A stretch of DNA of 64,000 nucleotides from an uncultured Alphaproteobacteria bacterium (GTDB lineage Bacteria > Pseudomonadota > Alphaproteobacteria > Geminicoccales > Geminicoccaceae), in the NCBI GenBank assembly GCA_937926445.1, contig CALBAK010000028.1:62001-126000 (forward strand). The letters run 5' to 3'. The notes under the pieces are model-generated. The model was given only the letters and a program-made list of their open reading frames with translations. It was not told the origin of the DNA and searched no databases. Positions 27,256 to 36,998 of the stretch are shown here, piece by piece (within the stretch, counting starts at the first letter, position 1; each line of letters opens with the position of its first letter). A program made the translations under genes and the position numbers.

Positions 27256-28448
27256 CGGCCGCGGCCTCCTTGGTCGCTCCTTCGATAAATTTGATATAGG
27301 TGGTCGGTGCGGTGCCCGCCACCATCTGCGGTGTCGCTGGGTGCCCGGACATCGAGCCGCGGCGGGCCCTCGCCTCCGCCCGGGCGCTCCTGCTTCGTCC
27401 GACCTCGGCTCCCCGAACCTGCCTTCGAGCCCGATTCCGCACCTCCCATGGCTGGTCGGAGACCTGAGCGACCGGTGAGCAGCACGAGCTTGCCGATGTG
27501 CGTGCTCGTCTCCATGAGCGCGTGGGCCTCTGCCGCCCGGTCGAGCGGGAAGGTGCGATAGACGGGAACCGTGAGGCGTCCTTCGGCGAACAACGGCCAA
27601 ATCTTTTCCTCGAGAGCCCTCGCGATCGCCCCCTTCTCCTGGACGGTACGCGGCCGTAGCGTGGAGCCGGTCCAGATGAGCCGCTTGACCATGAGCTTGG
27701 TGAAGTCGGCCTTGACCGTCGAGCCGCACAACCACGCGATCTGGACGATCCGCCCCTCGACCGCCGCCGCATCCATGTTTCGGGCGACATAGTCGCCGCC
27801 CACCATGTCGAGGATCAGGTCCACGCCACGTCCGTTCGTCGCCGCTTTGACCGCCGCGACGAAATCCTGCTCACGATAGAGAATGGCCAGATCTGCGCCC
27901 AGCCGGCGGCAGGCCTCGGCCTTCTCGATGCTGCCGACCGTCGTGAAAACCTTCGCGCCGAAGGCCTTCGCGAGCTGGATCGCGGTCACCCCGATCCCGG
28001 AGCTACCGCCGTGCACGAGAAACGTCTCGCCAGGAGCGAGCCGGCCTCGTTCGAAGACGTTGGTCCAAACCGTGAAGAAGGTCTCGGGCACGGCTCCCGC
28101 GGTCTCGAGAGGGATCCCCGGCGGCAGCGGCAGAGCCTGCGGTTCGGGAACGACACAGAATTCTGCGTAGCCGCCACCCGCGACCAGTGCACAAACGAGA
28201 TCGCCCTCCTGGAAGCGACTCGCGCCGGGTCCGCGCGCCACCACGCGGCCGGCGATCTCGAGGCCGGGGATCTCTGTCACGCCCGGGGGCGGGGGATAGC
28301 TGCCCTTGCGTTGGAGCACGTCCGGACGATTGACCCCGGCGCTCACCACCTCCACCAGGATCTCGCCCGACCCGGGGTTCGGAACGGGCACGCGCTCCGG
28401 CCTGAGGACGTCGGGCGGGCCGTAGCCATCGCAGAGAATCGCTGTCAT
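27252..28448 (-). CDS. NAD(P)H quinone oxidoreductase, zeta-crystallin type
   Basis: The natural start is ATG 28448 (MTAILCDGYGPPDVL), giving 398 residues. The frame is open further upstream but that part is arginine-rich shadow. The medium-chain reductase fold shows GVNRPDVLQRKGSYPPPPG, PGLEIAGRVVARG, the NADPH loop VHGGSSGIGVTAIQLAKAFG and the C-terminal HIGKLVLL. This class (TIGR02824-like, PIG3 relatives) lacks catalytic zinc and reduces quinones with NADPH. After GKLVLLTG there is an extra glycine/arginine-rich tail of about 65 residues that ordinary family members lack; it carries the frame to the overlapping DUF1476 start. Confidence 0.88.
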   Translation of the reverse strand: MTAILCDGYGPPDVLRPERVPVPNPGSGEILVEVVSAGVNRPDVLQRKGSYPPPPGVTEIPGLEIAGRVVARGPGASRFQEGDLVCALVAGGGYAEFCVVPEPQALPLPPGIPLETAGAVPETFFTVWTNVFERGRLAPGETFLVHGGSSGIGVTAIQLAKAFGAKVFTTVGSIEKAEACRRLGADLAILYREQDFVAAVKAATNGRGVDLILDMVGGDYVARNMDAAAVEGRIVQIAWLCGSTVKADFTKLMVKRLIWTGSTLRPRTVQEKGAIARALEEKIWPLFAEGRLTVPVYRTFPLDRAAEAHALMETSTHIGKLVLLTGRSGLRPAMGGAESGSKAGSGSRGRTKQERPGGGEGPPRLDVRAPSDTADGGGHRTDHLYQIYRRSDQGGRGR

Positions 28449-28831
28449 CTCCGACGGCAGCGCCTGTGTCACCTCCCCCTCCCGAACTCGACCCGAGGTG
28501 TCACCTCCGCACCGAGACGAAGGTCCGGCGAGGAGCGCCGGCTCGGCCAGGCATCGCCAGCACCTTCGCGTCCGCAACCCAATGCCCGGATCACGGCCCG
28601 ATGCAACCTCCCCGGGCGGGGACAGTCCCTGTCGAGACACCCGTCGCCGACTCTCGGCCCTTCCGCGCCGCCTGCCCGGAGCGGCGAGACGGTAGGACCT
28701 TCCGCGAGGCTTCGGCTCGGGGCGCCTGATCGTAGCTAATCGTACGCCCGACCAGTCGATCGGCCCGAAAATCGCAAGGGGTCGCGGCTTCGCCGCGACC
28801 CCTCCCGTCTCGAACGGACCTTTCGGACCGA
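28449..28831. other. Intergenic region between groEL and the quinone oxidoreductase gene
   Basis: No gene is recognisable in these ~380 bases. The groEL-proximal end holds the terminator hairpin listed separately. The rest should contain the promoter of the oxidoreductase operon, but I could not pick out convincing -35 and -10 boxes in this GC-rich stretch. Confidence 0.5.
28777..28803 (-). terminator. Rho-independent terminator of groESL
   Basis: GGGGTCGCGG (28778-28787) and CCGCGACCCC (28793-28802) form a perfect ten-pair stem, extended by an outer A-T pair, about 30 bases past the groEL stop. On the minus strand it is followed by TTGCGATTTT, a short T-rich tract. Confidence 0.8.
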
Positions 28832-30818
<1,987 letters not shown>

Positions 30819-30853
30819 GCCACTGGGCTCCTCGTCCACGGACCCGCCGGCTG

Positions 30854-30880
30854 TTAGCACTCGCCGGCGGTGAGTGCCAA
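30854..30880 (-). promoter_or_regulatory. CIRCE element (HrcA operator) of groESL
   Basis: TTAGCACTC (30854-30862), nine bases, then GAGTGCCAA (30872-30880): the consensus inverted repeat TTAGCACTC-N9-GAGTGCTAA with one mismatch. It sits between the -10 box and the groES start. HrcA binds here and represses groESL without stress. Confidence 0.95.
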
Positions 30881-30891
30881 ACCGCGCTGCT

Positions 30892-30919
30892 ATGTAGGCC
30901 GAACCCGGCGGCCTTCAAG
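30892..30919 (-). promoter_or_regulatory. Sigma32 (RpoH)-type promoter of groESL
   Basis: On the minus strand CTTGAA (30914-30919), 15 bases, then CCTACAT (30892-30898) resembles the alphaproteobacterial RpoH consensus CTTGAA-N-CYTATNT with one mismatch in the -10. The predicted start of transcription falls just before CIRCE. Confidence 0.7.
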
Positions 30920-31065
30920 AGGCGTTACCCACCATTTGTCAGCAGTTTCCTCCGAATGCTGCTAAGCCATTGAAAACAATACGAGAATGCATCCGGCACC
31001 GCTTGACGGCGGGCCACGCCCGGGCATCATCGAAAGCGTTGAGTGCCACCTCGGAGACGATTCGG

Positions 31066-31341
31066 ATGTCCCGCCAGCGCGACGATCTCGGACGGCAGCT
31101 CGACGGTTACCGGCTCGCCACCGCCGAAATCGTCTACCACATGCCGGACCATCCGGGCTTGCTGCAGACCTTCATCTGGCAGCACCTCGACATCGCTCCG
31201 CATTATCCGGAGCTGCGTCGGTTTCTCGATTTCTGGGTGAAGAACATCGACGGCAAGCTCCATTCCGTGACCGTCGGTCGAACGACGATCCTTACACCGC
31301 CTCGCTACACTCGTGCAGCGGGGATCTTTACGCTCCACTGA
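31066..31341 (+). CDS. usg: Usg-family protein
   Basis: From ATG 31066 the protein has 91 residues and matches the Usg family of alphaproteobacteria: GYRLATAEIVYHMPDHPGLLQTFIWQHLDIAP, RRFLDFWVKNIDGKLHSV. The family is small, soluble and of unknown function, named after a gene upstream of trp genes in Caulobacter. A longer reading from 30970 adds sequence with no family similarity and is disfavoured. The gene is divergent from groES, with about 150 bases between the heat-shock promoter and its start. Confidence 0.85.
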   Translation: MSRQRDDLGRQLDGYRLATAEIVYHMPDHPGLLQTFIWQHLDIAPHYPELRRFLDFWVKNIDGKLHSVTVGRTTILTPPRYTRAAGIFTLH

Positions 31342-31429
31342 GCCCGCTCGCCCGGTTCCGACACGAGCTGGCGAGCATCACCGGCGCTTCCCTTCTCGGT
31401 CGCATCCGTACCGCGGCAGAGCTGACCGT

Positions 31430-32145
31430 GGATCGGGGAAGGGTGGAAGGGCGACGAGATCGAATGGTGGCGGCTGCGAGCCGAAGAGCTTCGTGCGCGG
31501 GCGCGGTCGGATGGGGTCGTGATCGTGCCACTGGGAACGTGCGAGCATTACGGCTCGCACGTTCCGCTCGAAGTCGACACCGTCCTGGTCGAGGTCGTCG
31601 CGAAACGCACCGGCGGGGTCTTGCGAACGACGAGCCCGGCCGTCGCGGCGCCTGCCGTCTGGGCCGGCACCGCGTTCACCGTTCGAGCTTGGGCGGAACC
31701 GCGACACTCCTCGTCTTCCCGGCCGATGCGGCCATCATCGAAGGGATCGACCGATCGATCCTCCGCGCCGGCAATCGCCGGACGTCCCCCTGAAGGGCCA
31801 CCTCGGTAACGACCATGCGCTCAGTGTAATCGTCGATGAGCTCCAGCCGCAGCTCTCCGCGAAGCTCGTCGAACTGACCCACTTGCCAGCCGCGGCCGAG
31901 GTCATCGGGCCTTTGCTCGACGACCAAGACGAGTTCCTGCGTGGCTGTGAAGCCGAGACCTCGATAACGCCGGTCCTCCGGCCGGGGCTCGTGGACGGGA
32001 GCCGCATTCCCAGACGTTGTGTACGGGACCCGACCTCGAGGCGACACCGAAGCCGGAATTCTATCGTCGACAGCCGATCGTATCGAGCGATCCGACCCGT
32101 GGGCACAGCGAGGGCCGGCCCGCCCTCTGGCTCGAATACCACTCG
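31430..32145 (+). pseudogene. Creatininase-family amidohydrolase, multiply frameshifted
   Basis: Pieces of one creatininase-family gene lie in three frames. First (31438 to about 31680): VVIVPLGTCEHYGSHVPLEVDT, the metal-binding N-terminal motif, normally (E)HGPHLP..TD. Second (about 31680-31785): SLGGTATLLVFPADAAIIEG. Third (about 31790-32010): KGHLGNDHALSVIVDELQPQL, corresponding to the conserved NGHGGN. Then back to the first frame: CTGPDLEATPKPEFYRRQP. At least three shifts and several changed metal-ligand positions show real decay rather than one sequencing error. No confident start codon is visible. The rpiB ribosome-binding site lies at its end. Confidence 0.83.
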
Positions 32146-32190
32146 GCGCTGTATCCTGCGGTCGAACCGAGGAGGGCCGGGGAGGGTGTC

Positions 32191-32622
32191 TTGCCGGAGA
32201 CCGTGGCGATCGCGGCCGATCACGCGGGGTACGCTCTGAAGGAGAAGCTGCGCGAGCTTCTGAACGAACGCGGGCTCGAGGTGCTCGATCTGGGGACCTA
32301 CTCGGCGGAGCCCGCGGATTATCCCGACCAGGCGAACGCGGTCGCAGCCGCGCTCGCCGACGGCCGGGCGCAGCGGGGGATCCTCGTCTGTGGCACGGGG
32401 ATCGGGATAGCGATCGCCGCCAATCGTCACCGGCACGTGCGGGCGGCCCTTTGCCACGATGTGACGACGACGCGCCTCGCCCGTGAGCACAACGACGCCA
32501 ACGTGCTCGTCCTTGGTGGCCGGATCGTCGGCGAAGCGACCGCACGCGACTGCCTGCTGACCTTCCTCGATACACCCTTTGCCGGCGGCCGCCACGCTCG
32601 CCGGGTCGCGAAACTCGGTTAA
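32191..32622 (+). CDS. rpiB: Ribose 5-phosphate isomerase B
   Basis: The 143-residue LacAB/RpiB protein has VAIAADHAGYALKEKL at the N terminus, VCGTGIGIAIAANRHRHVRAALCHD with the active-site cysteine, and HNDANVLVLGGR. It interconverts ribose and ribulose 5-phosphate in the cytosol. The start is placed at TTG 32191, four bases after GGAGGG; a GTG at 32203 is the alternative. In many alphaproteobacteria rpiB is followed by glyA and then nrdR; here nrdR follows after 89 bases and glyA is absent from the window. Confidence 0.92.
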   Translation: MPETVAIAADHAGYALKEKLRELLNERGLEVLDLGTYSAEPADYPDQANAVAAALADGRAQRGILVCGTGIGIAIAANRHRHVRAALCHDVTTTRLAREHNDANVLVLGGRIVGEATARDCLLTFLDTPFAGGRHARRVAKLG

Positions 32623-32711
32623 GCCTCGGTCGCGCGCCGCCCGTCCGGTTTGCCGCTCCCCGTCTGCTGCGGTAGATCTCCCGACGAGCCCGCCTTCGCT
32701 CGGATCCGAGC

Positions 32712-33188
32712 ATGCGCTGCCCCTTCTGCGGTTCCGAGGACACCCAGGTCAAGGATTCGCGCCCGGTCGAGGACGCCTCGGTGATCCGTCGGCGTCGCCA
32801 GTGTCCGAAATGCGGCGCCCGGTTTACCACGCTCGAGCGCGTCCAGCTCCGCGAGCTCGTCGTCGTCAAGAAGGACGGCCGACACGTGCCCTTCGATCGC
32901 GACAAGCTCGCTCGCTCGCTCCGGATCGCGACTAGGAAGCGCGGTATCGACGAAGACCAGATCGAGCGCCTGGTCAATCGGATCGTGCGCGAGCTAGAGC
33001 AGACCGGCGAAACCGAGATCCCCTCGACCCGCATCGGCGAACTCGCGATGGCCCATTTGGCCGGCCTCGACCATGTAGCCTATGTGCGTTTCGCGAGCGT
33101 GTACAAGGATTTCGCGACCGCGCGTGACTTCGAGGAGTTCATCCGCGACCTGCCCGATCGCGAGCCCCATCGCGGTGAGCGCCGATGA
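32712..33188 (+). CDS. nrdR: Transcriptional repressor NrdR
   Basis: The 158-residue protein has an N-terminal zinc ribbon (CPFCG...CPKCG, residues 3-35) with [18 protein letters not shown], and an ATP-cone domain (about 48-138) starting [17 protein letters not shown]. NrdR senses dATP/ATP and represses ribonucleotide reductase genes through NrdR boxes. Its stop overlaps the ribD start (ATGA at 33185-33188), so it heads the riboflavin operon as in many Proteobacteria. Confidence 0.97.
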   Translation: MRCPFCGSEDTQVKDSRPVEDASVIRRRRQCPKCGARFTTLERVQLRELVVVKKDGRHVPFDRDKLARSLRIATRKRGIDEDQIERLVNRIVRELEQTGETEIPSTRIGELAMAHLAGLDHVAYVRFASVYKDFATARDFEEFIRDLPDREPHRGERR

Positions 33189-34306
33189 GCGAAGAGGATT
33201 TGCACTTCATGCGCCTCGCGCTCCAGCTGGGCGAGCGTGCGCAGGGTGCCGCTTGGCCGAACCCGGCGGTCGGCTGCGTGCTGGTGGCCGACGGCCGGAT
33301 CGTCGGCCGCGGCTGGACGGGGCCCGGCGGCCGGCCCCACGCCGAAACCGTCGCACTCGCCCGGGCCGGCGCGGCGGCCCGGGGGTCTACCGCCTACGTC
33401 ACCCTGGAGCCCTGCGCGCACCACGGCCGGACGCCACCCTGCTGCGAGGCACTCGTAGCCGCCGGCGTCGCCCGCGTCGTGGTGCCGATGCTCGACCCGG
33501 ACCCCCGGGTCGACGGCCGAGGGATCGCGGCACTCCGCGCGGCCGGGGTCGTCGTGGACGTGGGCTGTCTCGAGGCCGAGGCACGGCGAGCCCATGCGGG
33601 CTTTCTCGCGCGGCACGCCGCCCGCCGTCCGATGGTCACACTCAAGGTAGCTGCGAGCCTCGATGGCCGAATCGCCGTGGCTTCGGGGATCGGCCGCTGG
33701 CTCACCGGTGAGCGGGCACGGGCATGGGCGCATCGGCTGCGGGCCGAGCACGACGCCGTCCTCGTGGGAAGCGGGACCGTTCTCGCCGACGATCCGGATC
33801 TGACCTGCCGTCTCCCGGGCCTTTCCCGGCGATCGCCCGTCCGGGTCGTGCTCGACCGGCGCCTCCGTCTCCCCCTCAAGAGCCGGCTCGTCCGGACGGC
33901 GCGTCGGAGGCCGGTCTGGGTTGTGACGCGGTCCTCGGCCGATCCGGCCCATCGCGCCCGGCTCGAGGCCCAAGGTGTTCGGGTCGAGCTTCTGCCGCAT
34001 GAGCGCTCGGAGCGACTGGCCGACACCTTGGCGCTCCTCGCCGAAAGCGGTATCACCCGCCTGCTCGTCGAGGGTGGTAGGGAAATCGCTACGGCGTTCG
34101 TCCGCGCCGGGCTCGTCGATCGGATGGTCCTCTTCCACGCGCCGATCCTCCTGGGTGCCGAGGGCGTATCGATGGTCGGTGGATTGGATGTCCCGCGGCC
34201 CGACGCGGCCCCGCGCTGGATCGCTGTCGAAGACCGATCGGTCGGCGAGGATCGCATGCTGGTGCTGGAGCCGGCCGGAGAAACGCGATGTTCACCGGCA
34301 TCGTGA
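33185..34306 (+). CDS. ribD: Bifunctional diaminohydroxyphosphoribosylaminopyrimidine deaminase / reductase
   Basis: The 373-residue protein has an N-terminal zinc deaminase domain (about 1-145; PHAETVAL and [14 protein letters not shown]) and a C-terminal NADPH reductase domain (about 148-370; [35 protein letters not shown]). It carries out the second and third steps of riboflavin synthesis. It overlaps nrdR by four bases and the following ribE by 19 bases, so expression is tightly coupled. Confidence 0.96.
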   Translation: MSEEDLHFMRLALQLGERAQGAAWPNPAVGCVLVADGRIVGRGWTGPGGRPHAETVALARAGAAARGSTAYVTLEPCAHHGRTPPCCEALVAAGVARVVVPMLDPDPRVDGRGIAALRAAGVVVDVGCLEAEARRAHAGFLARHAARRPMVTLKVAASLDGRIAVASGIGRWLTGERARAWAHRLRAEHDAVLVGSGTVLADDPDLTCRLPGLSRRSPVRVVLDRRLRLPLKSRLVRTARRRPVWVVTRSSADPAHRARLEAQGVRVELLPHERSERLADTLALLAESGITRLLVEGGREIATAFVRAGLVDRMVLFHAPILLGAEGVSMVGGLDVPRPDAAPRWIAVEDRSVGEDRMLVLEPAGETRCSPAS

Positions 34307-34896
34307 CCCATCTGGGCCTCGTCGAGCGGATCGAGGGCGAGGCCGTCCGGACCTTGGAGATCCAGCCGCTCGGCCGTTTCGACACTGTCGAGGTCGGCGC
34401 CTCGATCGCCCATGCCGGGGTCTGCCTCACCGTCGCGGCCCTCACCGAGAGAGGCTGGCGCGTAGAGGCGTCGGCCGAAACCCTCGCGCGGACCACGCTC
34501 GGCCGGTGGCGTCCCGGGGACCGCATCAACCTCGAACGCTCCCTTCGAATCGGAGACGAGCTCGGCGGGCACCTGGTCTTTGGGCATGTGGACGCGGTGG
34601 CGCCAATTCTCGCGATCGAGGAGCAGGCCGACTGCCGTCGGATCTGGATCGAGCTTCCGACGGAGCTCGCTCCTCTGGTTGCCGTGAAGGGCTCGATCGC
34701 CGTCGACGGGGTCTCCTTGACGGTCGTGGACGTGGAGGCGGACCGCTTCTCGCTCGTGATCGTCCCGCACACCTGGGCGGTGACGACGCTCCGTGACCGC
34801 CGAGCCGGGGACCTCGTCAATCTCGAGGCCGACATGCTGGCCCGCTACGTCGCCAGACAGCTCGCTGTGGGTTCACTCGGAGCCGCCCGTGTCTGA
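34288..34896 (+). CDS. ribE: Riboflavin synthase, alpha chain
   Basis: The 202-residue protein starts [10 protein letters not shown] and contains the two lumazine-binding repeats (about 1-95 and 97-190). The first holds AHAGVCLTV-like sequence, the second SIAVDGVSLTVV and FSLVIVPHTW. It dismutates two 6,7-dimethyl-8-ribityllumazine molecules to riboflavin. It overlaps ribD by 19 bases; the next gene starts at GTG eight bases before its stop. Confidence 0.95.
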   Translation: MFTGIVTHLGLVERIEGEAVRTLEIQPLGRFDTVEVGASIAHAGVCLTVAALTERGWRVEASAETLARTTLGRWRPGDRINLERSLRIGDELGGHLVFGHVDAVAPILAIEEQADCRRIWIELPTELAPLVAVKGSIAVDGVSLTVVDVEADRFSLVIVPHTWAVTTLRDRRAGDLVNLEADMLARYVARQLAVGSLGAARV

Positions 34897-36037
34897 TAGC
34901 GTCGCACCCGAGCGAGCGGACCGAGACTCCCCGATCGCCACTATCGAGGAGATCATCGAAGACGCGCGACGTGGTCGGATGGTCGTGCTTGTGGACGACG
35001 AGAATCGCGAGAACGAGGGCGATCTGGTCGTTCCCGCCCAATTCTGTGACGCCGAAGCGATCAATTTCATGGCGAGGCACGGACGCGGCCTGATCTGCCT
35101 CGCCTTGACCCGCCAGCGCTGCGAGCATTTGGGCCTGCCCCTGATGGCCCAGGGCAACGAGTCCCGACGCAGCACGGCCTTCACCATCAGCATCGAGGCT
35201 CGCCAAGGCATCACGACCGGGATCTCGGCGGCCGATCGGGCACGAACGATCCAAGTGGCCATCGATCCCGCCACCCGTCGCGAAGATCTCTCGAGCCCCG
35301 GGCATATTTTCCCCCTCATGGCCCGCGACGGCGGCGTACTCGTGCGTGCCGGCCATACCGAGGCGGCGGTCGACATCGCCCGTCTGGCCGGTCTTGATCC
35401 CTCGGGTGTGATCTGCGAGGTGATGAACGACGACGGGACGATGGCCCGTCTGCCGGACCTCGTGACCTTCGCGCGCCGTCACGGGCTGCGGATCGGCCGG
35501 ATCGCCGATCTGATCGCCTACCGGCTCCGCCACGACCGGCTCGTCGAGCGTGAGTTCACGGCCCCCTTCCACAGCCGTTGGGGTGGCGACTTTCGCCTAG
35601 AAGTCTTCACGAACGTGCTCGACGGGGTGGAGCACGTGGCGCTCGTCAAAGGCGACCTCGCCTCGCCCGAGCCCGTCCTCGTTCGGGTCCATGCGGTCAA
35701 CATCCTCGAAGACATCCTCGGCGCCGGTGAAAGTGGACGCGGCGACCAGTTGCACCGCGCCATGGAGCTGATCGGGTGCGCCGGCCGTGGCGTCGTGGTG
35801 GTGCTGCGCGAGCCTTCGCCCCGGAGTGTCTCGCAACGCCTCGCGATGGGTCAGAACCGAGAGGCGGCACCCCCGGCCGATCTGCGCGTCTACGGGATCG
35901 GTGCGCAGATCCTGAAGGCCCTCGGGGTTCGCGACATGATCCTCCTCTCGAACACCGGCCGGACCATCATCGGATTGCAGGGCTACGATCTGCGGGTCGT
36001 CGAGACCCGGCCGCTGAGCGTGGAGGAGTCCTTCTGA
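34889..36037 (+). CDS. ribB: RibBX: 3,4-dihydroxy-2-butanone-4-phosphate synthase fused to a degenerate GTP cyclohydrolase II domain
   Basis: The 382-residue protein starts at GTG 34889, overlapping ribE by eight bases. The N-terminal RibB domain (about 15-215) is complete: VLVDDENRENEGDL, ITTGISAADRARTI, SPGHIFPL, GHTEAAVD. The C-terminal RibA-like domain (about 220-382) keeps the fold but not the chemistry. Where GTP cyclohydrolase II has HSECLTGD...RCDC, this reads HAVNILEDILGAGESGRGD, losing all three zinc cysteines; the catalytic RQEGRGIGL reads REPSPRSVSQRL. The fusion is the RibBX variant described in Proteobacteria. It should make dihydroxybutanone phosphate but not open GTP. Confidence 0.93.
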   Translation: MSDSVAPERADRDSPIATIEEIIEDARRGRMVVLVDDENRENEGDLVVPAQFCDAEAINFMARHGRGLICLALTRQRCEHLGLPLMAQGNESRRSTAFTISIEARQGITTGISAADRARTIQVAIDPATRREDLSSPGHIFPLMARDGGVLVRAGHTEAAVDIARLAGLDPSGVICEVMNDDGTMARLPDLVTFARRHGLRIGRIADLIAYRLRHDRLVEREFTAPFHSRWGGDFRLEVFTNVLDGVEHVALVKGDLASPEPVLVRVHAVNILEDILGAGESGRGDQLHRAMELIGCAGRGVVVVLREPSPRSVSQRLAMGQNREAAPPADLRVYGIGAQILKALGVRDMILLSNTGRTIIGLQGYDLRVVETRPLSVEESF

Positions 36038-36516
36038 TGGCTGGCCCCGCCGAAGCGCTCGCGCTCCCTTCGGAGCTCGGACCGGTCCGGGCCCTTCTCG
36101 TCGTAGCGCCCTACCATCGTCGGGTGACCGACCTTCTCGCCCGTGGTGCCGAACGCGTTCTGCGGGCCGTCGGTGCGGCGACGACTTTGTTCGAGGTGCC
36201 CGGCGCACTTGAGATCCCGGCTGCCGTCGCGATCGCGAGCCGCAGCGGCCGCTTCGATGCCTATGTCGCGCTCGGCTGCGTGATCCGCGGAGAGACCACA
36301 CACTACGATCTGGTCGCCGGAGAGAGCTGCCGCGGTCTCGTCGAGCTCGGCTTGCGCGAACGGCTCGCGATCGGTAACGGCATCCTGACGGTCGAGAATC
36401 TCGACCAGGCGCTCGAGCGGGCCGATCCGAACCGCCAGGATAAAGGCGGGCACGCCGCGCGCGCCGCTCTGGCTCTGGTCGCGATCGCCCGCCGCTTCGC
36501 GGGTTCGCCGCCTTGA
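36037..36516 (+). CDS. ribH: 6,7-dimethyl-8-ribityllumazine synthase
   Basis: The 159-residue protein shows VPGALEIPAAVAIA, GCVIRGETTHYDLVAGE with the catalytic histidine, NGILTVENLDQALERA and KGGHAARAAL. It joins the ribityl-aminopyrimidine to dihydroxybutanone phosphate and usually forms pentamers or capsids. The ATG shares a base with the ribBX stop (TGATG). An open frame continues upstream but is antisense-like sequence inside ribBX. The N terminus has a short extra stretch before the fold begins. Confidence 0.95.
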   Translation: MAGPAEALALPSELGPVRALLVVAPYHRRVTDLLARGAERVLRAVGAATTLFEVPGALEIPAAVAIASRSGRFDAYVALGCVIRGETTHYDLVAGESCRGLVELGLRERLAIGNGILTVENLDQALERADPNRQDKGGHAARAALALVAIARRFAGSPP

Positions 36517-36998
36517 GTGGCGATCGAAGAGCCGGCCGCGAGGCGCGCGAAGCGATGGCGCGCCGTCGCGCCGCCCGTCTCGCCGCCGTACAGGTGCTCT
36601 ACCAGCTCGATCTGGGTGGCGGTGATCCAGCGATCGTCGCCGAGGAGTTCCTGAGCCACGGCCCGGAAGGCGAAGATGACCGAACCGAGGCCATGGATGC
36701 GGCGTGGTTCCGGAAAGTGGTGGTCGGAGCCTGGTCGGATCGGCCGAGGCTCGATGCGGAGATCTCCTCGGCCCTCGCAGAGGGGTGGTCGCTGGGCCGA
36801 TGCGGCGCGGTCGTTCGCGCGATCTTGCGGGCCGGAGCCTTCGAACTCGCGGCTCTGCCGGAGGTTCCCGTCAGGGCGGTGATCAGCGAATATGTCGACA
36901 TAACGCATCTCTTCTCGGGCGGTGGCGAGCCTGGTTTCGTGCACGCGGTCCTGGACCGACTCTCCCGTCGTTTCCGAGCCGATCGAGGTCTCTCTTGA
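36513..36998 (+). CDS. nusB: Transcription antitermination factor NusB
   Basis: The 161-residue all-helical protein contains ARLAAVQVLYQLDLGGGD near the N terminus and the conserved LRAGAFELAALPEVPVRAVISEYVDITHLFSG near the C terminus. NusB with NusE binds boxA RNA and lets RNA polymerase read through rRNA operons. The start is TTG 36513, which overlaps the ribH stop (TTGA); ATG 36555 is a possible internal alternative. Pairing of ribH and nusB is widespread. Confidence 0.95.
   Translation: MSGDRRAGREAREAMARRRAARLAAVQVLYQLDLGGGDPAIVAEEFLSHGPEGEDDRTEAMDAAWFRKVVVGAWSDRPRLDAEISSALAEGWSLGRCGAVVRAILRAGAFELAALPEVPVRAVISEYVDITHLFSGGGEPGFVHAVLDRLSRRFRADRGLS

Noticed and set aside
32623-34300. FMN riboswitch ahead of the riboflavin genes
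   Set aside because: nrdR and ribD overlap by four bases and the 89-base rpiB-nrdR gap is too short for the element; nothing matching its conserved segments was seen.
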